In this document: piece after piece, positions 26,424 to 33,692 of the stretch | How the letters are laid out: each line of letters opens with the position of its first letter | Position numbering within the stretch: the first letter of the stretch is position 1 | Assembly: GCA_024639785.1 (NCBI GenBank) | Contig: JAHEGI010000021.1 | Location: forward strand, 166,607-230,606 | Origin: Cryomorphaceae bacterium | Lineage (GTDB): Bacteria; Bacteroidota; Bacteroidia; Flavobacteriales; Schleiferiaceae | Direction: 5' to 3' | Length of the DNA: 64,000 nucleotides | The notes under the pieces: generated by a model | Seen by the model: the letters and a program-made list of their open reading frames with translations, nothing else | Database searches by the model: none | What the model was told of the DNA's origin: nothing | Program-made: the position numbers and the translations under genes

Positions 26424-27152
26424 ATGTCTCAACTGCCCACTATAGATATCCTTGCTATTGGAGCACATCCAGACGATGTCGAGCTGGGCTGTGGTGGAAC
26501 CTTGGCTAAGCATGTGGCTCAGGGAGATCGGGTGGCTATTTTGGACTTGACGCGCGGAGAAATGGGGACGCGGGGCACTGCGGAGCTGCGCGACCAAGAA
26601 GCCATACATGCGGCGCAGATTTTAGGGGTTTCGGCCCGATACAATGTGGGCTTGCGGGACGGTTTTCTCGAAAATTCCGAAGCCAATCAACGGGCCTTGA
26701 TACCGTTTCTCAGAGCCTTGCGCCCCCGTATTGTACTCTGCACAGCGCCACGGGATCGTCATCCTGATCATGGGCATGCCTCCAATCTTGTCGTGGATGC
26801 TGTTTTCAAATCGGGCCTTCGTGCGATCGAAAGTCAATGGGAAGGGCAGGAACAGGAGGCATTTCGCCCCGCTCATCTTTACCATTATATTCAATTTTAC
26901 GATTTGGTTCCAGATTTTTCGGTGGATATCTCTGGCTACATGGAAGTGAAAATGCAAAGCGTTTTGGCCCATAGTTCGCAGTTTTTTGACCCCTCAAGCC
27001 AAGAGCCAGAAACAGTGATTTCCTCTAAAGGCTTTCTGGATAGCATTGAATCGCGCGCCCGTGAATGGGGCAGGATTATGGGAGTAAGCCACGCAGAAGG
27101 TTTCATCGTGGAGCGCCGCCCTGGAGTGGACTTACTTTCGGACCTTCGATAA
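26424..27152 (+). CDS. bshB1: Bacillithiol biosynthesis deacetylase BshB1
   Basis: This is a 242-residue PIG-L family zinc deacetylase. The zinc site is formed by His15/Asp18 in AIGAHPDDVELGCGG and the His of the RDRHPDHGHA block; GEMGTRGTAELR and the NVGLRDGFLENS blocks match the BshB1 subgroup, which removes the acetyl group from GlcNAc-malate to make the bacillithiol precursor. BshA and BshC are not in the window. It is probably co-transcribed with the peroxidase. Confidence 0.93.
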   Translation: MSQLPTIDILAIGAHPDDVELGCGGTLAKHVAQGDRVAILDLTRGEMGTRGTAELRDQEAIHAAQILGVSARYNVGLRDGFLENSEANQRALIPFLRALRPRIVLCTAPRDRHPDHGHASNLVVDAVFKSGLRAIESQWEGQEQEAFRPAHLYHYIQFYDLVPDFSVDISGYMEVKMQSVLAHSSQFFDPSSQEPETVISSKGFLDSIESRAREWGRIMGVSHAEGFIVERRPGVDLLSDLR

Positions 27153-27158
27153 CTCCGA

Positions 27159-28187
27159 CTATTTTTTGGTTGGTGTGTAAAGCGCCACAATATCCTTAGC
27201 GATCACCTCGCTTCGGAATCGGTTCATTTGTAGGGGGACATCACTCCATTTTTCCGCTATGGCGAGGTGATGAATGAGGTCTTCAAGGCTATGGTCTTTG
27301 CGATACGTGATTCCCGCTTCCGTGTATACGCTCTGTGGCCCGGGAATCGGGGTGCATAGCACAGCCATTCCGCGTTCTATGGCTTCGCCTATGACCATGC
27401 TAAAGGTTTCTCGTGAACTATTTACCAGGAGGATGTCGTGATGCAGCATGCGCTGGTGGACCTCATTGGGGGTCGCAGGTCCAACATAGATGGCTCCACG
27501 GGGCACATGGTCAGAATGGATTCCATGCGCTTGGGTGCCGCCCACCAACGTCAGGGTATCCCCTGGATAGCGCAAATGGTGAACTTCCCAAGCCTCTAAT
27601 AGCTGTTGTAGCCCTTTAAGCGGTGTCAGGTCGCCCACCCATAGGTAGCGTCGATGCGTCGCCTCACTGCGTTCTACAGGAATTGTGGGCGGAGTCAAAC
27701 TATTGGGAATAACTTGAATCGCTGCCCCCGCACTGTGCGGCTGCATCAAGCCCGCTAACCATGCGGAAACGGCTGTCCGCACGTGCGCCAAGCGCAACGT
27801 CCAAATGGCTCCTGATGATGGGTGATCCGCCCATTGACTTTGATGCTCCGTGACGACACGCCGGATGCGCGAACCATAGAGCATGTGGATGAGTAAAAAG
27901 GCGAGCGCCGTATCCTTTCCCGCTCCATGGACGTGAACTACGTGGGGTTGGTCTTCGGATAAAAGTGTTTTTAGCAGGCGCCATTTAGCGCGAAAGCCAT
28001 CCGTGCTTGGGGCATGCAATTGGAATTCCTCGGTGAAAAGATGCCCTCCGGCTCCCTGACCATCCCAAATCACCACGCGTTGCTGTACATGGGGGGCGAG
28101 CGAACGGAGGTGCGCAACGACGAAACTTCCGTGCTGCGGATCCTTGGCCGTGGGCCACATGCGTGCAATGTGAATAACGGAGCTCAT
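27159..28187 (-). CDS. GT4-type (GT-B fold) glycosyltransferase
   Basis: This is a 342-residue family 4-like glycosyltransferase. The C-terminal half carries YLWVGDLTPLKGLQQLLEAW (nucleotide-sugar loop) and SRETFSMVIGEAIERG, the EX7E catalytic/nucleotide-binding motif. The N-terminal half has HVVHVHGAGKD. It lacks the features I expect of BshA despite lying beside bshB1 (convergent, 6 bases apart). A GACCTTTG element ends 4 bases before the ATG. Acceptor and sugar are unknown; a capsule or exopolysaccharide role is likely but inferred. Confidence 0.85.
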   Translation of the reverse strand: MSSVIHIARMWPTAKDPQHGSFVVAHLRSLAPHVQQRVVIWDGQGAGGHLFTEEFQLHAPSTDGFRAKWRLLKTLLSEDQPHVVHVHGAGKDTALAFLLIHMLYGSRIRRVVTEHQSQWADHPSSGAIWTLRLAHVRTAVSAWLAGLMQPHSAGAAIQVIPNSLTPPTIPVERSEATHRRYLWVGDLTPLKGLQQLLEAWEVHHLRYPGDTLTLVGGTQAHGIHSDHVPRGAIYVGPATPNEVHQRMLHHDILLVNSSRETFSMVIGEAIERGMAVLCTPIPGPQSVYTEAGITYRKDHSLEDLIHHLAIAEKWSDVPLQMNRFRSEVIAKDIVALYTPTKK

Positions 28188-28191
28188 CCTT

Positions 28192-28199
28192 CAAAGGTC
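28192..28199 (-). promoter_or_regulatory. Probable -7 element (GACCTTTG) for the GT4 gene
   Basis: The sequence is identical to the dnaK -7 element (seven of eight to TAnnTTTG) and ends 4 bases before the ATG. Confidence 0.4.
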
Positions 28200-28210
28200 G
28201 GCTCCAGTGA

Positions 28211-29620
28211 TCACTCTACCACCATCCGACGGGTCACACTTTGACCGTTTGCCTGGATTTTCACCAGATATACCCCTGGAGAAAGCTTAGCTTGAATTGG
28301 AATGCGCTGCAGGTTCTCGGTGGACTTTTGGTACACTCTGCGCCCCATGACGTCCCAAATCTCTACCGTAACCTTGGCCGCCGTTTGGCCCAAATCCACG
28401 GAGAAAGTGCCTTTGGAAGGGTTCGGCATGAGTTTGATTTCCACGGGGCTAGCCTCGCGCAGGCTGATGCCCGCTACCGTGTAGCAAGTGGAAGTATCTG
28501 TGCAGCCGTTTTGGGTCACAATGACCGCGTAGCTGCCATTGGCTGTAGCGGTATACGTTTGACTCGTAGCGCCAGAAATGGAGGCTCCGCCATTCCCGCA
28601 ATCGATCCATTGGTAGGTCGCATTGCTCGCATCAGCCGTCAGGATATTCATCGTTTGCAACGTGCCACTTTGAGTCACGCCCGTTTCGACCGTGTCAATG
28701 GTGAGTTGCAAGTAAATCGTTGAGTCGCACCCGTTGGCCATCGTGTAGGCATACGCGTAGGTGCCACTGCTTGTGTAGGTTGTGCCTAGCGGGTCGGTAA
28801 AGGAACTACATGCAGAGGCACTCACCGTCGTGTCTTTTCCTCCAGAGAGACTCACTCCTGCCACAAAATTGGAGCTACTTCCCGTCAATGCGAAGTTGTA
28901 CAAGGTGCCGTGCTGATTGCCCACGGCATCGGTCAAGGTCGAAATGGCGGAATTGTTCCCGGAAGCAATTCCTTGATTCGCCTGGTAATATGCGACTAAA
29001 GTGATTGGAGGGCTACATAACTCCTTGGTGTAATTCGCAGCAATTTGGGCTGCCGTACGGGCTGTATTCCAAATACGCACTTCGTCAATTTCCCCAGTAA
29101 AAGGATTGGTCCCATCGACGCGTTTCCCTATCTGAGCGTAGGTGCCTGTCGACGTATTGGTGGAGACGGTCAGATTACCTTGCGCATCCAGTTGCCCATC
29201 AACATAAATCTTGTATTGATTTGTCGCATTGGGGTCATAGGTAACCGCAACATGATGCCAATAGCCGTCATTGACCGCCGTGACGCCACTGAGTCCGTTC
29301 CCGCCCACTTCAATGCGCGGGGCATTGGCCCAAAGCAAGTTGAAGGTGAATCGAGTACCTGTGGCAAAGACACCCCAGTCAACAATGGTTTGTTGGATCC
29401 CTCCCCCTGCGCCAGGGATGCAATTCGCCGTGGTCCGTATCCAGGCCTCTACCGAGCGGGCCGAGTTGCCACTAGCTCCTTGATGAGTGGTGACAACATA
29501 ATCATCGGTCCCATCAAAATGCAAGGCATTGCTTGGGATCGTTTGTGCCTGCATACTAGTTAGTGAAAATAGCGTAGCGCACAGGCCTAGGGCGCTTCGT
29601 CGGAGTATAGTTTGCTTCAT
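28211..29620 (-). CDS. Secreted LamG-domain protein with T9SS sorting domain
   Basis: This is a 469-residue secreted protein. A signal peptide ends in SMQAQ. A LamG/concanavalin-like lectin domain follows (about 30-200, with VEAWIRTT, GYWHHVAVTYD and GEIDEVRIWNTARTAAQI), then a Cys-containing Ig-like region with SFTDPLGTTYTSSGTYAY, and a type A T9SS sorting domain at the end (LMPNPSKGTFSVDL through VTRRMVVE). It is probably secreted across the outer membrane and attached or released as an adhesin or glycan binder. The ligand is unknown. Confidence 0.9.
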   Translation of the reverse strand: MKQTILRRSALGLCATLFSLTSMQAQTIPSNALHFDGTDDYVVTTHQGASGNSARSVEAWIRTTANCIPGAGGGIQQTIVDWGVFATGTRFTFNLLWANAPRIEVGGNGLSGVTAVNDGYWHHVAVTYDPNATNQYKIYVDGQLDAQGNLTVSTNTSTGTYAQIGKRVDGTNPFTGEIDEVRIWNTARTAAQIAANYTKELCSPPITLVAYYQANQGIASGNNSAISTLTDAVGNQHGTLYNFALTGSSSNFVAGVSLSGGKDTTVSASACSSFTDPLGTTYTSSGTYAYAYTMANGCDSTIYLQLTIDTVETGVTQSGTLQTMNILTADASNATYQWIDCGNGGASISGATSQTYTATANGSYAVIVTQNGCTDTSTCYTVAGISLREASPVEIKLMPNPSKGTFSVDLGQTAAKVTVEIWDVMGRRVYQKSTENLQRIPIQAKLSPGVYLVKIQANGQSVTRRMVVE

Positions 29621-29693
29621 CTGATCTATAGGATGTGGTATTAACGAAGTTAAAGTACACCGAATTTCTCGTTAAAACATATGGATACCCTAT

Positions 29694-29723
29694 TTGCACG
29701 GTGCATGGTGTAGTGTATATTTG
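29694..29723 (+). promoter_or_regulatory. tRNA-His promoter (TTG - 19 bases - TATATTTG)
   Basis: A -33 TTG (29694-29696) and an exact -7 element (29716-29723) with 19-base spacing form a textbook Bacteroidota promoter. The tRNA begins 11 bases downstream. Confidence 0.75.
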
Positions 29724-29734
29724 CCGACCCAAAT

Positions 29735-29809
29735 GGTGGTTGTAGCTCAGTAGGTTAGAGCGCCTGATTGTGGTTCAGGAGGTCGTGGGTTCGAGACCCA
29801 TCTTCCACC
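29735..29809 (+). tRNA. tRNA-His (anticodon GTG)
   Basis: The cloverleaf folds with a perfect anticodon stem CCTGA/TCAGG around TTGTGGT (anticodon GTG, 29770-29772), a D arm with GGTT, and a TTCGAGA loop. The extra G at 29735 can pair with C73 at 29809, the hallmark of tRNA-His. CCA is not encoded. The acceptor stem contains two adjacent T-T oppositions (29740/29804 and 29741/29803). Confidence 0.96.
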
Positions 29810-29814
29810 CAACG

Positions 29815-29844
29815 AAAAAGCCCAGCAGAAATGCCGGGCTTTTT
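29815..29844. terminator. Terminator after tRNA-His
   Basis: A 13-position stem with one A-C mismatch closes on a GAAA loop and continues into seven or more T. It lies between the tRNA and the convergent cytochrome c gene and can serve both directions. Confidence 0.85.
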
Positions 29845-29863
29845 TTATTTAATACCCTCGATA

Positions 29864-30247
29864 TCAGTGGTGATGCCCGTCCCCTTCTATGGCCATGCCT
29901 TGAGCGAAGAGGTAGCGGAATATGGCTTGTTCGCCGGACTTGGTAACCACCTCTCCTCCTGATTTTTGGTTCGCCTTGCGGGCCATGTTGGGGATGATGG
30001 CGGTCCATTGTTCTTCATTCAGAATGGACGCCGGGTGGAGTGTATGACAACGGTTGCATTGAGTTTGGTACAGTGCTTCACCTGCTTGGTATTCAGTCAA
30101 CGTGTACCCTGGGAATTTGGCTTGCAAGGCCGAGTCTGATAAATTACTCGCCGCGGTCGTTTCTGTTTTTGGCGCAAATAAGGCTCCGCAGGCGCTTAGG
30201 ATTAACAAGAAAGAACACACGGTGGTCCATTTAAAAAATGTAGTCAT
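29864..30247 (-). CDS. Mono-heme cytochrome c lipoprotein
   Basis: This is a 127-residue small c-type cytochrome. A lipobox (LSAC, Cys20) anchors it, and the single heme site is CNRCH (Cys64, Cys67, His68). A downstream Met88 in IIPNMARKA is a candidate distal ligand. The protein ends in GDGHHH, which could bind metal. I chose the ATG at 30247 because it starts the signal peptide; an upstream in-frame start adds a non-hydrophobic leader. It is a natural client of the Ccm system encoded at 21.3-25.7 kb. Its redox partner is unknown. Confidence 0.88.
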   Translation of the reverse strand: MTTFFKWTTVCSFLLILSACGALFAPKTETTAASNLSDSALQAKFPGYTLTEYQAGEALYQTQCNRCHTLHPASILNEEQWTAIIPNMARKANQKSGGEVVTKSGEQAIFRYLFAQGMAIEGDGHHH

Positions 30248-30355
30248 GGTGGGATAGGATTTTTGGAAAGTTCGTGAAAATTTGACAGACGAAACAGGGA
30301 GTAACATCGTTGAAAAGTTGTGGCGCTCTGCATTTCATTGCACCCACAGACCTTT

Positions 30356-30363
30356 TACATTTG
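30356..30363 (+). promoter_or_regulatory. -7 element (TACATTTG) for the LysM-SGNH-MBOAT operon
   Basis: This is an exact TAnnTTTG match ending 4 bases before the ATG at 30368. A TTG lies only 15 bases upstream, closer than usual. Confidence 0.6.
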
Positions 30364-30367
30364 ATCT

Positions 30368-30988
30368 ATGCGTCCTGCGAGCTTGATTTTGCTTCTCTTC
30401 TTGTCGGTTTCCGCCCAAGCAGTGCAGCCGATTTACTATTATCCCAGCCTGATTCGGGGTACGCAAATGCTTTGGCAACATGGCCAAGAGGGCAACCCAA
30501 ATAGTGCGGTGCAATTTGTCGGTCCATATGGCCTGCACCCGGTAGCCGTCGCAAAGTTTGGTTATCCGGTGGAGGCATTTCAAGATTCAGCGCTCTCATT
30601 TCACGTAGCGGAGCACCTTTGGCTGGATTACTATTGTGTGATGGGGGACTCCGCGTTGGCCGATTTGGCCTTAATGTTGGGGCCAGCCTATGTCCGGCGA
30701 CAAAATGAAACCGAATTGGCTCTGCAATGCCTCACGGTGGAACAAGCGAAATCCAATCCCAGCTTGGCGATTCGTGCGAGCTATGACTCGCCTATATCCG
30801 CCCAGAAGCGGGAGGAGGGGCCGAACTTGGCCTCCATTCCACAGTTTGAGCGCTATACCGTGCGTCCAGGCGATTCACTTTGGAAAATTCATCAGCGCTT
30901 TCCGCAGCACTCCCTCGCTTCACTCATTGAGGCCAATGGGGGGAAAGAGACGATTTATGTAGGCCAAATCCTTCAAATCCCTTTGTGA
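30368..30988 (+). CDS. Secreted LysM-domain protein
   Basis: This is a 206-residue protein with a signal peptide (MRPASLILLLFLSVSAQA). Residues about 25-150 form a region I do not recognise that contains VGPYGLHPVAVAKFGYP and a Trp/Tyr-rich HVAEHLWLDYYC stretch. The last 48 residues are a LysM domain (YTVRPGDSLWKIHQRF to YVGQILQIPL), which binds peptidoglycan or other GlcNAc glycans. It is the first gene of an operon with two SGNH enzymes and an MBOAT; the next start is 3 bases away. Confidence 0.85.
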   Translation: MRPASLILLLFLSVSAQAVQPIYYYPSLIRGTQMLWQHGQEGNPNSAVQFVGPYGLHPVAVAKFGYPVEAFQDSALSFHVAEHLWLDYYCVMGDSALADLALMLGPAYVRRQNETELALQCLTVEQAKSNPSLAIRASYDSPISAQKREEGPNLASIPQFERYTVRPGDSLWKIHQRFPQHSLASLIEANGGKETIYVGQILQIPL

Positions 30989-30991
30989 TCG

Positions 30992-32410
30992 ATGGGAGTA
31001 GAAAACCGGCCCCCATGGGTCACAGCGGCATTTATCCTATCGGTTCTCCTGATTTTTGGCGGCTTGGCCTATGTGAACCCTACCCCTGAATATTCACTAA
31101 GCCCTTCCGTGACTTGGCGCTTCCCCACGTGGCATCCCTGGGAAGATTGGGCGGAAGAGGAAAGGGAAAATGCCTGGGCCCAACACGTAGCGGACTCCAT
31201 CGAGGCCTTCGCTTTAGCGGATACCTTGCCCAAGGAGGCTGTTCTGCGTCGGCCAAAACCGGGCATTGGGGCGATTCAATTCGCTCCATCGGACAGCTTG
31301 GGAATGGCCAAACTAGCACGCGCATTGCAGCAACTGAGCGATGGAGGGATCTTGCGGATTCTCCACTTTGGTGATTCGCAAATAGAAGGGGATCGGATTA
31401 CCGGCGATTTGCGTGAATCTCTGCAATCCTTGTATGGGGGTGAGGGACCGGGCATTCAACCTGTGGTACCCTTTGTGCCAATGGCTTCAGTGGCGCACAA
31501 CGCAGAGGGGCAATGGACGCGCATGGTGAGTTTCGGTCGAGCCAACGACAAGAGTCCAAGCAATCAATATGGGCCACGAGGTATTTCTCATCGGTACAGT
31601 GAACTTGCAGGGGCTGGGCCTGATGCCAAAATTCGCTTTAGTCCTAGGACCTATGGACCGGCTCGTGCACGACGCAGTCGTTCCTTCAGCTTACTTCACG
31701 GCCCCTCGCGGGGACCGGTTGAGATTCGTTGGTATGCCAACGATAGCCTCTGGAAAATCGACTACCTCGATTCCAATGCTCGCCCTGGTGCTTTGACAGC
31801 GACGGCAACCCAAGCGGTGAAATCCTTGTCCTTGGAATTCCGTGGGGCGAGTCCAGACTGGTATGGTCTTTCGATGGATGGGGTTTCTGGCGTCCGCGTG
31901 GACAATGTGGGTATGCGCGGTGCGGATGGTTTGAGCTTTACTCGAATGGATCGAACGCATTTTATGGCTTCGCTACAACGGGAGCCCGTGGGCTTGGTGA
32001 TTTTGCAATTTGGCGGAAACGCGGTGCCCTATTTCAAGAGCAAAGAAGCCGTGCATCGCTACGGAGATGCTTTCCGACGCCAAATAAGACTCTTTCAAGA
32101 GGCGTTGCCCGGAGCGAATATTCTCGTTGTAGGACCAAGCGACATGGCCGTGAAAGACGGGTTGGAATGGCACAGCTATCCCTTTGTAGAGGAAGTTCGA
32201 AACACCCTGAAGGCTGCTGCTTTTGCCGAAGGAGCCGGCTTTTTTGATGTGATGGAATTCATGGGAGGCCCCGGAGGAATGGTTGATTGGGTAGGGCAAA
32301 ACCCTCCCTTGGCGGGTCCAGACCACATTCACTTTACTCCTCGTGGGGCAAAAAAGGTTGCCCAGGCCTTAGTCACCTCCTTACAAGATGAATTGAAGCG
32401 CCATGAATAG
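30992..32410 (+). CDS. Membrane-anchored SGNH/GDSL-family hydrolase or acyltransferase
   Basis: This is a 472-residue protein with one N-terminal membrane helix (about 10-28). The catalytic Ser129 is in HFGDSQIEGDR and the Asp444/His447 pair in GPDHIHFTPRG; LQFGGNAV is the third block. SGNH proteins either remove acyl groups from glycans or transfer them, as in AlgX/AlgJ or PatB. Anchoring and linkage to an MBOAT favour a periplasmic glycan O-acylation role, which is inference. It overlaps the next gene by 8 bases. Confidence 0.82.
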   Translation: MGVENRPPWVTAAFILSVLLIFGGLAYVNPTPEYSLSPSVTWRFPTWHPWEDWAEEERENAWAQHVADSIEAFALADTLPKEAVLRRPKPGIGAIQFAPSDSLGMAKLARALQQLSDGGILRILHFGDSQIEGDRITGDLRESLQSLYGGEGPGIQPVVPFVPMASVAHNAEGQWTRMVSFGRANDKSPSNQYGPRGISHRYSELAGAGPDAKIRFSPRTYGPARARRSRSFSLLHGPSRGPVEIRWYANDSLWKIDYLDSNARPGALTATATQAVKSLSLEFRGASPDWYGLSMDGVSGVRVDNVGMRGADGLSFTRMDRTHFMASLQREPVGLVILQFGGNAVPYFKSKEAVHRYGDAFRRQIRLFQEALPGANILVVGPSDMAVKDGLEWHSYPFVEEVRNTLKAAAFAEGAGFFDVMEFMGGPGGMVDWVGQNPPLAGPDHIHFTPRGAKKVAQALVTSLQDELKRHE

Positions 32411-33692
32411 GCTCCGTACACTGCCCTGGATGGGCCCACGCCGGAATGGCCTGTTGTTGGGCCTCTTGGTCTCTTGGACCATCCATGCGCAGCCTATTTC
32501 TGTGCGTGCCCTGCCGAATCCAGCTCCGATTCCAGCGGGTGAAAATGTGCTGCTCTTTCCCGATGGGGATTCGGCCTTCCTCCCATTTTTCAGAAAGATG
32601 GATGCGTTGGTCTTCGAAGGAAAGGAAGAGATCAACCTCGTTCATGTCGGCGGATCTCACGTTCAAGCAGGGCTGCTTACCGATGCGATTCGCTATCATT
32701 TACAAAGTCTGGCCCCTGGATTAGCTGGGGAGCGAGGGTTCTTTTTCCCGTTCACCTTGGCCCGAACCAATAATCCACCGAGTTACAAGGTTTGGACCAA
32801 TCAGCTGGACTCATGGACTGGGCAGCGATGCTCTGTTCCCAGTCATGAGGGACCTTGGGGGGTTGCGGGTATTCGAGCTTGGACCAGAGATAGTACGGTT
32901 CAGGTAAAAATTCATCATACCGAAGACCCTTTCCAATTCCATCACCTCCGCGTGTTTGCCGCGCCGAGCGATTCCTCCTATGGGGTGGTCTTTGATGGTG
33001 GTCCCGATACCGTTTGGTACAATTCGGAGCTGCAAGCTTGCGAAGCCTATTACCACGAAGCTCAAGACACGGTGGCTTTTCACTTGTATCGTTCCCATCC
33101 GGACCAAAACTATTTTTCCCTCGAGGGGATCCAGGTGATGAGTGATGCCATAGGCTTGCGTTATCACGCCCTGGGGGCCAATGGGGCCGCCACCCATTCC
33201 TTCTTGAAATGCGAGCGATACCGAGATCAATTGGCTGCCTTTCCTCCGGATGTGATGATTTTTGGGTTGGGTATCAATGATGCCTACAAGGCCGTGGGTC
33301 GATTTGATTCTACCGAGTTCGAAGCCAATTATGACAGTCTCATGACGTGGACAAGGCAAGTAAATCCGGCCTGTGCCTTTGTCTTTCTTACGAACAATGA
33401 CAGCTATTATAAAGGACGCTACAATCCCCATGGAGACGTCGTGTATCGCTGTATGATGCGCCTAGCCAAGCGGAATGGGGCCGCAGTTCATGACTTTTAC
33501 CATTTGATGGGTGGCCCGCGATCCATGGCGTACTGGATTCGACAGGGGTGGGCAGCGCGCGACGGGATTCACATGACGCGCGCTGGCTATGCGCTTCAGG
33601 CTGATTGGCTCGCTGAAGCGCTCGCGGACTGGTACCTCGCACGCTACGATGCGTTCTTTCCTGTGGACCTTTCAAAAAGTGATGCCCCATGA
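32403..33692 (+). CDS. Secreted SGNH-fold protein with altered GDS motif
   Basis: This is a 429-residue exported protein (signal peptide ending near TIHAQ). It resembles the previous protein, but block I reads VHVGGSHVQAG, so the Asp normally before the Ser is Gly84; Ser85 is kept. Block III-like FGLGIND and the Asp387/His390 pair in DGIHMTRAGY are present. It may be an active acyltransferase with changed geometry or a substrate-binding partner. It overlaps the MBOAT gene by ATGA. Confidence 0.8.
   Translation: MNRLRTLPWMGPRRNGLLLGLLVSWTIHAQPISVRALPNPAPIPAGENVLLFPDGDSAFLPFFRKMDALVFEGKEEINLVHVGGSHVQAGLLTDAIRYHLQSLAPGLAGERGFFFPFTLARTNNPPSYKVWTNQLDSWTGQRCSVPSHEGPWGVAGIRAWTRDSTVQVKIHHTEDPFQFHHLRVFAAPSDSSYGVVFDGGPDTVWYNSELQACEAYYHEAQDTVAFHLYRSHPDQNYFSLEGIQVMSDAIGLRYHALGANGAATHSFLKCERYRDQLAAFPPDVMIFGLGINDAYKAVGRFDSTEFEANYDSLMTWTRQVNPACAFVFLTNNDSYYKGRYNPHGDVVYRCMMRLAKRNGAAVHDFYHLMGGPRSMAYWIRQGWAARDGIHMTRAGYALQADWLAEALADWYLARYDAFFPVDLSKSDAP

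Noticed and set aside
27159..28187. The glycosyltransferase next to bshB1 as BshA
   Set aside because: It is shorter than typical BshA, lacks the N-terminal blocks I expect of that enzyme and is convergent with, not co-transcribed with, bshB1.
29045..29563. A 172-codon plus-strand frame opposite the LamG gene
   Set aside because: The minus strand encodes a clear signal peptide, LamG and T9SS domain; the plus-strand frame is a shadow.
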